The notes beneath the pieces were generated by a model. The model saw only the letters and a program-made list of their open reading frames with translations, was not told where the DNA came from and did not search any database. From Chitinivibrionales bacterium (GTDB taxonomy: Bacteria; Fibrobacterota; Chitinivibrionia; Chitinivibrionales; FEN-1185): DNA of 13,258 bases. This document shows positions 1 to 6,324 of the stretch, in pieces. The stretch lies in assembly GCA_028718065.1 (NCBI GenBank), contig JAQUMP010000040.1:1-13258 (forward strand), written 5' to 3'. Each line of letters begins with the position of its first letter. The stretch's first letter is position 1. The position numbers and the translations under genes were made by a program.

Positions 1-1
1 C

Positions 2-199
2 AGCTCAAACGATAAAATCATCTTTGCCTACTCCTCCGGCGCCACGCTTGCGAACAGCACGCCGGCGTCGGGAAGACGCTTGGGATTTTCCATGGCTGAT
101 GCTGTTGTTAATGGGTATAATCCGGGAATCTATTCTGCGAAGTGGTGGAACCTTGTCAAGCAATGCCTGCGCTGGTGCGAAACGGGCATTCAACAATAA
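2..199 (+). CDS. C-terminal end of an unidentified protein, possibly GATase/ThuA-like (partial, 5' end outside window)
   Basis: Reading frame 2 is open from the left edge to a TAA at 197-199 and encodes 65 residues with no obvious start, so the gene begins outside the window. The translation reads like real protein: it begins SSNDKIIFAYSSGATLANST, continues with a GRRLGFSMAD stretch, and ends in a Trp-rich segment (SAKWWNLVKQCLRWCETG). A strand, a GRR-hydrophobic-Gly strand and a final amphipathic helix with a W near the end loosely recall the C-terminus of class I glutamine-amidotransferase-like (ThuA-type) domains; that identification is weak. The TAA shares its last A with the ATG of the tRNA-dihydrouridine synthase gene (TAATG), which supports both this frame and an operon with translational coupling. 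The competing frames here are rich in Arg and Pro and look non-coding. Confidence 0.72.
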   Translation, partial: SSNDKIIFAYSSGATLANSTPASGRRLGFSMADAVVNGYNPGIYSAKWWNLVKQCLRWCETGIQQ

Positions 200-1125
200 T
201 GCTCGCCCTGGCGCCTATTCGCGGCGTTACCGACGCTATCTTTCGCACCTGCTTCTCTCATCACTTTAAAGGCTGCGACCGTGCCCTTGCGCCCTTTATA
301 ACCACGGTCAAGGCCACCTTTGTCAACCTCTCGCACCTACGCGACATCCTGCCGGAAAATAATCTTGCTCTGCCGCTTGTTCCGCAGATCCTGGGCAATA
401 ACGCCGACGATATCGTGACGCTCGCGCGGGCCTGCGCGGACCTTGGCTATACAATTGTCAATTTTAATCTGGGCTGCCCGTTTCCGCAGGTCGTCAATAA
501 AAAACGCGGCAGCGGCCTGTTGCCCCATCCGGAAGTCGTCGAAAAAATGCTTACGTCCATTTTCCCACGTCTTTCATGCAAACTTTCCCTAAAAATGCGC
601 CTTGGCTTGCATTCAAGCACGGAATCGGCGGTATTGGTCGAACGGCTGAACCAATTTCCCCTGCTGGAAATTATTATCCATGCCCGGTTGGGCAAACAGC
701 GCTACGAAGGGAACGTTGACATGGAGGGATTCAAACAATGCTTGCATGCCAGCCGCCATCCGATAGTTTACAATGGCGACATTGTTTCCAAAGTTTCTTT
801 TGAAAAGGTCAAGGCGCTCTTTCCCACGGCTTCCGGCTTCATGGTCGGCCGCGGGCTGCTTTGCAATCCGCTGCTTGCGGAGCAACTTGTGGGAATTAAA
901 AATCCTAACCCGCCCCAAAAACGCTTGCACGCTTTTTGCGGCGATCTTTACGAACGATATCGGATACTGCTTCCCAAGGGCGACCGCGCCATACTGGGCA
1001 GAATGAAGGGCATCTGGTTTTATCTGGCGAATAGCTTTGAAAACAAAGAAGAACTTCTCAAAAAAATCCAACGGTGTAAGACGTGCCGGGAATATTTGGA
1101 GCTTATGGAAAGGATTTTTGGCTAA
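199..1125 (+). CDS. tRNA-dihydrouridine synthase (Dus family, DusC-like)
   Basis: Cytoplasmic FMN-dependent enzyme that reduces uridine to dihydrouridine in tRNA using NADPH. The 308-residue product begins MLALAPIRGVTDAIFR, the usual first strand of the Dus TIM barrel. Family landmarks follow in order: NLGCPFP with the catalytic acid Cys93, GSGLL at about 104-108, KMRLG at 132-136, the IIHAR segment with His161, YNGDI at 191-195 and the phosphate-binding MVGRG at 216-220. Length matches the family (about 310-330). The ATG at 199 is chosen because it aligns with the family N-terminus and overlaps the preceding stop codon as TAATG; a GTG at 142 and an ATG at 163 are in frame but would add non-homologous residues overlapping the upstream gene. 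No strong Shine-Dalgarno precedes it, consistent with coupling. The gene ends seven bases before the convergent HepT gene. Which tRNA position it modifies cannot be read from the sequence. Confidence 0.95.
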   Translation: MLALAPIRGVTDAIFRTCFSHHFKGCDRALAPFITTVKATFVNLSHLRDILPENNLALPLVPQILGNNADDIVTLARACADLGYTIVNFNLGCPFPQVVNKKRGSGLLPHPEVVEKMLTSIFPRLSCKLSLKMRLGLHSSTESAVLVERLNQFPLLEIIIHARLGKQRYEGNVDMEGFKQCLHASRHPIVYNGDIVSKVSFEKVKALFPTASGFMVGRGLLCNPLLAEQLVGIKNPNPPQKRLHAFCGDLYERYRILLPKGDRAILGRMKGIWFYLANSFENKEELLKKIQRCKTCREYLELMERIFG

Positions 1126-1132
1126 GTGCTTA

Positions 1133-1468
1133 TTACTTTATAAACGTTTTAAGCATTTTGATCAGTTTCGGTAAATCGTCCTGAGCAACACTCCATACAA
1201 CATCCAAGTTAACACCGAAATATCCGTGAATAAGACGGTTACGCATGCCGATGATATTACTCCAGGGCACAGCGGAATTCGCAGCTTTAAATTTTTCGGA
1301 AACATTTCCGGCAGCTTCACCGAGAATCTCAATATTTCTTACGACTGCATCCTGCGTCTTTGTATCCTGGAAAAACTCCTCAAACGAAAGGCCCTGACTA
1401 TACCCAATGACCCGCTCCGCAGCCTGGAACATATCTTCAATCAATGTTGCGTCGGGACGTTCAGACAT
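1133..1468 (-). CDS. hepT: HepT-type HEPN-domain toxin (DUF86)
   Basis: 111-residue alpha-helical HEPN protein. The RNase signature RX4HXY is intact: Arg76, His81 and Tyr83 in the RNRLIHGYF segment. The block RNIEILGEAAGNVSEKF at about 44-60 is typical of the DUF86 family. In characterised MntA/HepT pairs, HepT is an RNase toxin and the tyrosine of this motif is the site poly-AMPylated by MntA; here both the RNase motif and the tyrosine are present, so the pair is predicted functional. The ATG at 1466-1468 lies inside the end of the upstream nucleotidyltransferase gene (8-base overlap), the normal antitoxin-first order in an operon. The best ribosome-binding sequence (AAGGGA) is rather far upstream, so expression probably depends on translational coupling. 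It converges on the tRNA-dihydrouridine synthase gene. Confidence 0.93.
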   Translation of the reverse strand: MSERPDATLIEDMFQAAERVIGYSQGLSFEEFFQDTKTQDAVVRNIEILGEAAGNVSEKFKAANSAVPWSNIIGMRNRLIHGYFGVNLDVVWSVAQDDLPKLIKMLKTFIK

Positions 1469-1760
1469 AAACGACCGATTCCCTTATAGACTTTGCAATC
1501 CGCTCGTTACGAATAGCGGATATTCCGGCATCGGTAAGTGCATCAATTTTACGACGTAGAATATGTTCAATATACTCCGTCAATTCCACGAACTTCATGC
1601 CGGGAGTGCGTTCGAATTCCAGGACGAGATCGACATCGCTATCATCTGTTTGCCGGCCTGTGGCGAATGAGCCGAAAAGCCCTATCCGGGAAAGACCGAA
1701 GGTCTCATGAAGATAAGGGAGTTCTCTTCTTAGCAAATTTATAACTTCGGATTTCGTCAT
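1461..1760 (-). CDS. mntA: MntA-type minimal nucleotidyltransferase antitoxin
   Basis: 99-residue minimal nucleotidyltransferase. The catalytic signature GSX10DXD is complete: Gly30-Ser31, then Asp42 and Asp44 in the segment GSFATGRQTDDSDVDL. A probable third carboxylate is Asp73 in the RRKIDAL strand. Related antitoxins transfer AMP from ATP to the tyrosine of the HepT RX4HXY motif and so block its RNase. The ATG at 1758-1760 is preceded by an AAAGGAA ribosome-binding sequence about six bases upstream. The frame stays open upstream to about 1871, but those extra residues do not resemble the family and lie before this site, so the short form is preferred. The gene overlaps hepT by 8 bases. 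The 138 bases upstream are AT-rich with several possible -10 boxes but no clear -35. Confidence 0.93.
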   Translation of the reverse strand: MTKSEVINLLRRELPYLHETFGLSRIGLFGSFATGRQTDDSDVDLVLEFERTPGMKFVELTEYIEHILRRKIDALTDAGISAIRNERIAKSIRESVVYV

Positions 1761-1898
1761 ACAATTTCCTTTCCCGGAATATAAAAGGCCGTTACTTTTA
1801 TAAAAATACAATCTCCGCAGACGAGAGCAAACAGGAACATAAAATCGTATTCGATTGAAATCCTTGTGCAATAATCGATCTTCTACGGTTTAAAAAAC

Positions 1899-4271
1899 CT
1901 ATTTTGTCAAGGCCTCATATTCCGCCAACATGGTTTTTGTATCTCCTAGGCCAAGTTCAGGATGTGGCCAAAAAATAACCTGACGACTGCCGCCCCAAGT
2001 CAGAAACCTTATCGTTCCTTCTTTATTTATAAGAAAGCATTGCCCGGATTCAGGAATACCATAACTATGGAAAACCGGGCTTGAACCGTGTAATACATCT
2101 TCGCGTATCAGCGGAATAGATGAATGAAATCGAACAGAATCAAAATTGCTTGCATCGACCACAATGACTATTTCCGTTTTGCCGATATGTTTGTTTAAGA
2201 CGATCTTTATGGCTTCCCAATATTTAGGATTAAGCTCAACGACATCTTGTTGGTAAAAATTAAGTAATACATAGTCGTTCTTAGAAAGCAGTTCCTTAAG
2301 ATGTTCTGTTTTGCCGGTAATATCCTTCACAGAAAAATCAGGGGCCTTATCGTTTTCCTTTAACTGTGGATTTTTAAAAATACCCGGCTGAAGATCTCGA
2401 ACAAACAGTTTGGATTTATCTGCGGAGAGACCTGTTATGTGGAATTTTGCATTCGGTAAAAAGACTGGAGATTCAAATAAATTAAAACAAGTAATGGTAT
2501 TTTCCGTGGCCGCATCCCTCAGTTGGAATGATTTTTTGTCAGTTTTAATAACAAGCGAAGTTAATTCTTCATTATTGCCGGTTGTATAAATAATGGCCGG
2601 AAATGTTTCGGAAAAAACATGTAACATGCCTTTGAGTGCATCTTGCCTGATTATACTCATTGATTGAATATCTTTAAAAGGAGTTCCAATTGCCAGGCCG
2701 GTCGATATTTGGAAATGAATTGTTTTCCCCTTTGAAAAAACCGAATCGTATGCAAAAGCTTCAACCAGCCTCCCGCCGTAGGGAGGTCCAATCACAACTC
2801 CATTGAGCACCGTTGGAGTATCATCGGAAAGATCACGATTCCTGTTTTTATCAATAATGAATATTTTTCTTGGGATAATTCTTAAAAGACCGGCAGTATC
2901 CACATTCCGGGTTGGCATTCCAGGAAATGATTTGAGCCCCAGAGTGTCCTGACCATCTAATTTTGTATGCGCACAAATGTAAACATCTCCGTTTATAATC
3001 ATTTTGCCGAATACCAAAGAATCCGCATTGGGCGGCAAAACCCGTAGACTGTCCTTGTATTTAAAATCCACGGTATCCGCGCCGGTGCTCCAGGCCGAAA
3101 GAAAGGGATATTGTTTGGTGGAAACAATCGAAATTCCAGTAAAGTCCAACTCGGTAATCCGGGATTTATTTTCTTGAATGGATTTTTTGCTATTCGTGCT
3201 CGCTTGCGGTATTACCACCGCCCCAATTAATATCAAAATCACCATTTCCAGCACGCTTATCTTTCGGGCAAAAACCGTTTTCCCGCCCAACAGCCTTTTT
3301 ATTCTTTGGGCAATATCGGGGCCGCGATCTGCAATGCCAAGAAGCCCGGGGGTAACCTGACTTCCGGCAGTGCATAATCGCGACGTCTTGAGAAGCCCCG
3401 ATGCAAAATCGGCTGGATTGTTCCGGCTGAGCAATACGGCCATATCGTCGCAGGCGCGTTCGCGCGTTTTGCGGATAAGGCTATTGAGCCACCAGAGCAG
3501 AGGATTAAAAAACCAAATCATGGTAAAAATTGTCTGGAAAAAATTAACCGGAATGTCCCTGCGTTTGACATGCGCGAGTTCGTGGAAAAAGATGGCACGC
3601 AGTTCGGCCTCATTCACTTCCGCAAGGAGCTTTTGGGGAATAATAATGCGCAAATGCACAATTCCCATAACCACTGGACTGTGAAGATCGTTTATGGTTT
3701 CCAACCCGATCGGCTTTTTCAGGCCGATTTCACGGATACACTTATTAAATATTTGCCGGATTGACACATCTAAAACAGGCCAGGCATAAAAAAAACGCTT
3801 CTTTATGCGAAAGATTCTCCAACCGTTAATACCCAGTAAAAAAAACACGATGCACGCCCAGCTATAAAAAAATGCGGTTTTAATCAGCTTCGGTTTTGAA
3901 ACCGAGCTTGTTAATGGTAAGCTTCGGACATTGGTATGCTCCGTATTTTTTGAAACCGGTTCGGAATACGCTGGCTGAATCCGATCGGCCGAAGAATTAG
4001 CGCCCGAAACTAATGGCAAGGAATTATCACCGACAGTTGCCTGATGAATAATCGGTGTCATCGGCCGGCGCAGAGAAGCCAAGCTCAGGTCGGAGCTTAT
4101 AGATGGTGGCAAACAGAGTTTAACCAGGCCGACACATAATAATAAATAGCAAAATGCGGCGGAACGTTTTCTGGCGATAAAATAGATCCCGAATAATAAT
4201 AGAATAACAATAGAACTCTGCCAGAACATTGCGAACATATAATGTTGCCAGAAAGTAATGATGGTAATCAT
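1899..4271 (-). CDS. M56 (BlaR1/MecR1-like) membrane metalloprotease fused to a TlpA/AhpC-like domain lacking redox cysteines
   Basis: 790-residue inner-membrane sensor protease. Hydrophobic segments lie at about 11-33, 38-54 and 132-150. The M56 domain carries the zinc motif HELAH (230-234) and the downstream Glu271 with a CDD triplet (274-276). A further membrane helix at about 338-356 ends the protease part. The remaining roughly 430 residues should be periplasmic: an all-beta-looking region with a calcium-loop-like motif at 474-485, a strand pair at about 609-625, and from about 640 a thioredoxin-fold domain (KAPDFSVKDITGKTEHL, VLLNFY, CFLINKEGTIRFL). The usual CXXC after the NF(W/Y) strand is replaced by QQDVVEL, so disulfide chemistry is not expected. 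M56 proteases typically sense an external signal and cleave a BlaI repressor, and the blaI-like gene overlaps this start as ATGA. GAGGGG four bases before the ATG is a good ribosome-binding site. The ligand is unknown; nothing here points specifically to beta-lactams. Confidence 0.9.
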   Translation of the reverse strand: MITIITFWQHYMFAMFWQSSIVILLLFGIYFIARKRSAAFCYLLLCVGLVKLCLPPSISSDLSLASLRRPMTPIIHQATVGDNSLPLVSGANSSADRIQPAYSEPVSKNTEHTNVRSLPLTSSVSKPKLIKTAFFYSWACIVFFLLGINGWRIFRIKKRFFYAWPVLDVSIRQIFNKCIREIGLKKPIGLETINDLHSPVVMGIVHLRIIIPQKLLAEVNEAELRAIFFHELAHVKRRDIPVNFFQTIFTMIWFFNPLLWWLNSLIRKTRERACDDMAVLLSRNNPADFASGLLKTSRLCTAGSQVTPGLLGIADRGPDIAQRIKRLLGGKTVFARKISVLEMVILILIGAVVIPQASTNSKKSIQENKSRITELDFTGISIVSTKQYPFLSAWSTGADTVDFKYKDSLRVLPPNADSLVFGKMIINGDVYICAHTKLDGQDTLGLKSFPGMPTRNVDTAGLLRIIPRKIFIIDKNRNRDLSDDTPTVLNGVVIGPPYGGRLVEAFAYDSVFSKGKTIHFQISTGLAIGTPFKDIQSMSIIRQDALKGMLHVFSETFPAIIYTTGNNEELTSLVIKTDKKSFQLRDAATENTITCFNLFESPVFLPNAKFHITGLSADKSKLFVRDLQPGIFKNPQLKENDKAPDFSVKDITGKTEHLKELLSKNDYVLLNFYQQDVVELNPKYWEAIKIVLNKHIGKTEIVIVVDASNFDSVRFHSSIPLIREDVLHGSSPVFHSYGIPESGQCFLINKEGTIRFLTWGGSRQVIFWPHPELGLGDTKTMLAEYEALTK

Positions 4272-4690
4272 AGGCCCCTCACTTTTTTGTGGTTTATTTT
4301 AGAAGCGGCCAACAAGGCTTCTAATTCGTGGGCTTGTTTGGGCGTAAGACCTTTACGGTCGGCAAGGTAAGCCACCAATGGTCCTAATGCACCTTCCAGC
4401 ACCGTATCTAAGAATTGAGTTAGGTTCGTAGTTACGATATTGTTACGGTCCCCGACCGGAATATAAAAACAGGTGCGGCCCCGCAGTGTGCTTTGCAATA
4501 CCCCTTTTTTTACCAGACGTTCCAAAATTGTTTTAAGCGTGGAGGTATTCCAGCGCAATTTTGAATGGACCTGTTCCAATATCTCCGCAACCGTCGCATT
4601 GCCTTTTTCGCCGCACATCCGCCAGATAGCATTCATGACAATCCATTCGGTCCTGGACAAGCTTATTTTTTCTTGTAAATTGTCGTCCAT
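4268..4690 (-). CDS. BlaI/MecI/CopY-family transcriptional repressor
   Basis: 140-residue winged-helix repressor. The core LSRTEWIVMNAIW, then TVAEILEQV, WNTSTLKTILERLVKKG and a wing segment (GRTCFYIPV), is the standard BlaI/MecI layout; in this family the N-terminal half binds DNA and the C-terminal helices (about 95-140) dimerise. It should repress its own operon until cleaved or inactivated by the M56 protease encoded immediately downstream (ATGA overlap). The ATG at 4690 is chosen because a strong AAAGGAG site sits eight bases upstream; a TTG at 4717 is in frame but would place that site inside the gene and start close to the promoter -10 box. The promoter just upstream carries two dyads resembling the TACA-N2-TGTA operator of this family. 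The cleavage position cannot be assigned. Confidence 0.93.
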   Translation of the reverse strand: MDDNLQEKISLSRTEWIVMNAIWRMCGEKGNATVAEILEQVHSKLRWNTSTLKTILERLVKKGVLQSTLRGRTCFYIPVGDRNNIVTTNLTQFLDTVLEGALGPLVAYLADRKGLTPKQAHELEALLAASKINHKKVRGL

Positions 4691-4698
4691 AATAAAAA

Positions 4699-4705
4699 CT
4701 CCTTT
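4699..4705 (-). promoter_or_regulatory. Ribosome-binding site of the BlaI-like gene
   Basis: AAAGGAG on the minus strand lies eight bases before the ATG at 4690. It decides the start codon, because the alternative TTG start at 4717 would lie upstream of it. Confidence 0.85.
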
Positions 4706-4718
4706 GTTGGCTTTCAAT

Positions 4719-4728
4719 TACAAGTATA
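4719..4728. promoter_or_regulatory. Putative BlaI operator dyad 2 (covers the -10 box)
   Basis: TACAAGTATA on the plus strand matches TACA-N2-TGTA at 7 of 8 fixed positions and contains the whole -10 hexamer. Its centre is 21 bp from that of the other dyad, two helical turns, so two repressor dimers could sit on the same DNA face. Confidence 0.55.
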
Positions 4729-4751
4729 ACTAATTTAGCTACAAATGTCAA
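4723..4751 (-). promoter_or_regulatory. Sigma70-type promoter of the BlaI/M56 operon
   Basis: On the minus strand TTGACA (4746-4751, perfect -35) is followed by a 17-base spacer and TATACT (4723-4728, 5 of 6 with TATAAT). Transcription should start near 4716, giving a leader of about 25 bases that contains the strong ribosome-binding site. Such a near-consensus promoter fits an operon normally kept silent by its own repressor. Confidence 0.85.
4740..4749. promoter_or_regulatory. Putative BlaI operator dyad 1 (overlaps the -35 box)
   Basis: TACAAATGTC on the plus strand matches TACA-N2-TGTA, the core dyad known for BlaI/MecI operators, at 7 of 8 fixed positions. It overlaps four bases of the -35 hexamer (4746-4749), so a bound dimer would block RNA polymerase. 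Assignment rests on position and resemblance to the family consensus. Confidence 0.6.
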
Positions 4752-4805
4752 TATGAATGTTAAATTAATTTAAAGACCGGTTTAGCAGCAAGGTTTTCTG
4801 AAGGC

Positions 4806-6134
4806 CTACTGCTTCGCGCGAATCAGGCTTGGAATATTTCCCGCGGCGTAAAGAGGAACGGAAACAACCTTTTCCCCTTCCCGTCCAAACGGTTCCTGGG
4901 AACATTTGATGCCCAGCGGGACTTTGGGAAAGGATTTTAAATACTGGTGGATACTGCGCAGATGTCCGGCGGCGCCCGATTTTACCTCAATCGGAACGGC
5001 AAAACCGGCCGCTTCACAAAGATAATCGACCTCGGCCTGCGAACCCTTGTTAATCCTGTGCCAATAAAAAAGGGCGGGATCTTCAAAATGGCCTTCGCGA
5101 TTAAGAAGCTCCTGCCCCACAAACTGCTCCGCGACGGCGCCCCGATGAAAATTGAGTACCAGCGTCGCTTGCCGCCAATCCTCATACCGAACGCCAAGCT
5201 GCCGCTGCATAAGCCCGACGTCAAGGAAAATGGTTTTATAGAATTTCTCGGAAGCGCCCGCGGCCAGTGGAACTCCCGCCCCGGAACTATTCCGCACGCG
5301 GGAAATAATGCGCGCTTTTGTCAATAAATCAAGCGCCGCTTTTATCTGAAATGCCCGCGCGTCCGGATCGATTTGGGAATACACGGTTTTTTGGCCAACC
5401 AGGGCGGGGATGACCGCAAAGGCATTTTCAACCGTTTCGATGCCGCTTCTACCGGCAAGGCGGGCAAAATCGGCCCGGTAGGTTTGCACGATGCTGCGCT
5501 GCTCCTCCTCGGCCGCAAGAAATGATCTGTTTTCCAGAAACGCGGCGATTACGCCAGGCATTCCGCCGATGTAAAGATACTCTCGCAATAAAGCAATTGC
5601 CTGATCGTGAAGCGGGCTCGCGAGCGGAGCATCGGGTGCCGCCGCCGTGATTTGCTCTCCAAGCAGGGTGTAGCCCGACGCGCAGCAAAATTCCAAAAAA
5701 GTAAACGGCCTGACAAAAATAAATTCTAGTCGCCCGACCGGTATCGGCAGGTGTTCGAGTTCAAATTCCAGCAGTGACCCGGCCGCTATTACGTGAAGAC
5801 CGGGCAGGTTTTCATAGAAATATCGCAGCGCCACAACCGCACGCGGGCAAAGCTGAATTTCGTCGAAAAACAAAAGAGTTTCGCCGGGCGTTATAGTTAC
5901 GCGTTGCAGCGCGCTGATATTTTGAACTATTGCATCTATTTTTAAATCATCGGCAAAAAGCTTAATAAAACGGGGTTCCTGCTCGAAATTTATTTCGACA
6001 AACGAGCTGAACCGCTCTCCTAATCTCCGAACAGCATACGTTTTTCCGGTTTGCCGTGCCCCGCGCAGAACAAGCGGTTTGCGCTTTGGTTTTTTCGTCC
6101 ATTCTAAGAGACTTGAATCGAGTAATCTTTCCAT
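4806..6134 (-). CDS. AAA-type ATPase with C-terminal DUF4143 domain
   Basis: 442-residue predicted cytoplasmic ATPase of the AAA_14/DUF4143 family, common in bacteria but of unproven function. The Walker A motif GARQTGKT is at 25-32 and Walker B LLFFDE at 87-92. A sensor-like IAAGSLLEF follows (116-124), then the family's VGRLEF...RPFTFLEF region (133-149) and GGMPG (190-194). The C-terminal part carries residues that resemble a PD-(D/E)XK nuclease fold: Glu336 in GAVAEQF, Asp370 in AEVDYL and Glu383-x-Lys385 in PIEVKSG. The start fits the family N-terminus (MERLLDSSLLEW). No Shine-Dalgarno precedes it; a weak TTGAAT-N17-TATTTT promoter would place the transcript start almost at the ATG, hinting at a leaderless mRNA. 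It stands alone, divergent from a toxin-antitoxin pair with which it shares a palindrome-rich spacer. Confidence 0.92.
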   Translation of the reverse strand: MERLLDSSLLEWTKKPKRKPLVLRGARQTGKTYAVRRLGERFSSFVEINFEQEPRFIKLFADDLKIDAIVQNISALQRVTITPGETLLFFDEIQLCPRAVVALRYFYENLPGLHVIAAGSLLEFELEHLPIPVGRLEFIFVRPFTFLEFCCASGYTLLGEQITAAAPDAPLASPLHDQAIALLREYLYIGGMPGVIAAFLENRSFLAAEEEQRSIVQTYRADFARLAGRSGIETVENAFAVIPALVGQKTVYSQIDPDARAFQIKAALDLLTKARIISRVRNSSGAGVPLAAGASEKFYKTIFLDVGLMQRQLGVRYEDWRQATLVLNFHRGAVAEQFVGQELLNREGHFEDPALFYWHRINKGSQAEVDYLCEAAGFAVPIEVKSGAAGHLRSIHQYLKSFPKVPLGIKCSQEPFGREGEKVVSVPLYAAGNIPSLIRAKQ

Positions 6135-6192
6135 AGTCTAAAAATAGCATATTTTATGACAAAATTCAAGGTTAAATTATCATTATTATTGC

Positions 6193-6212
6193 TATTATTG
6201 GTACCAATAATA
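6193..6212. promoter_or_regulatory. Perfect 20-bp palindrome, probable operator
   Basis: TATTATTGGTACCAATAATA is a perfect palindrome without a loop. With no unpaired centre it is a poor RNA hairpin but a good binding site for a dimeric DNA-binding protein. It lies 59 bases upstream of the divergent ATPase gene and about 84 bases upstream of the -35 box of the toxin-antitoxin promoter, so it could control either. The protein that binds it is unknown. Confidence 0.6.
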
Positions 6213-6295
6213 TCACTGTCGTTTAAATTGCCTATTTTAGCCTATTTATCGGCTTTTGCCCCCGCTTATGATCCTTTAAAAATCCCAAATAAGTA

Positions 6296-6324
6296 TTGCA
6301 ACTTATACGTATATTGTATATAAT
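6296..6324 (+). promoter_or_regulatory. Promoter of the Phd/YefM-RelE type operon
   Basis: TTGCAA (6296-6301) is followed by a 17-base spacer and a perfect TATAAT (6319-6324). Transcription would start near 6331, about 30 bases before the antitoxin ATG. Confidence 0.85.

Noticed and set aside
142..198. Extended GTG start for the tRNA-dihydrouridine synthase
   Set aside because: The 19 extra residues do not resemble Dus proteins and overlap a better-supported upstream reading frame; the ATG at 199 matches the family and the TAATG coupling.
1124..1158. Possible bidirectional hairpin between the Dus and HepT genes (AAGTGCTT / AAGCATTT)
   Set aside because: The 8-bp stem includes a G-T wobble, the loop is 19 bases, the arm lies within hepT, and no clear T-tract follows. 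It is too weak to call a terminator.
1761..1871. Extended start for the MntA-like gene
   Set aside because: The extra residues are unlike the family, and a good AAAGGAA ribosome-binding site precedes the ATG at 1760.
1886..1898. GGTTT/AAACC inverted repeat after the M56 gene
   Set aside because: Only five AT-rich stem pairs and no T-run beyond the stem, so it does not qualify as an intrinsic terminator.
1899..4690. Beta-lactam resistance regulation by the BlaI/M56 pair
   Set aside because: No beta-lactamase gene is present and the sensor lacks a penicillin-binding domain; the long periplasmic part is redoxin-like, so resistance cannot be claimed.
4691..4717. TTG start adding nine residues to the BlaI-like repressor
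   Set aside because: It begins next to the predicted transcript start and would bury the AAAGGAG site inside the coding region.
4947..5327. Plus-strand reading frame opposite the ATPase gene
   Set aside because: The opposite strand encodes the conserved DUF4143 C-terminus; this frame shows no motif, promoter or ribosome-binding site.
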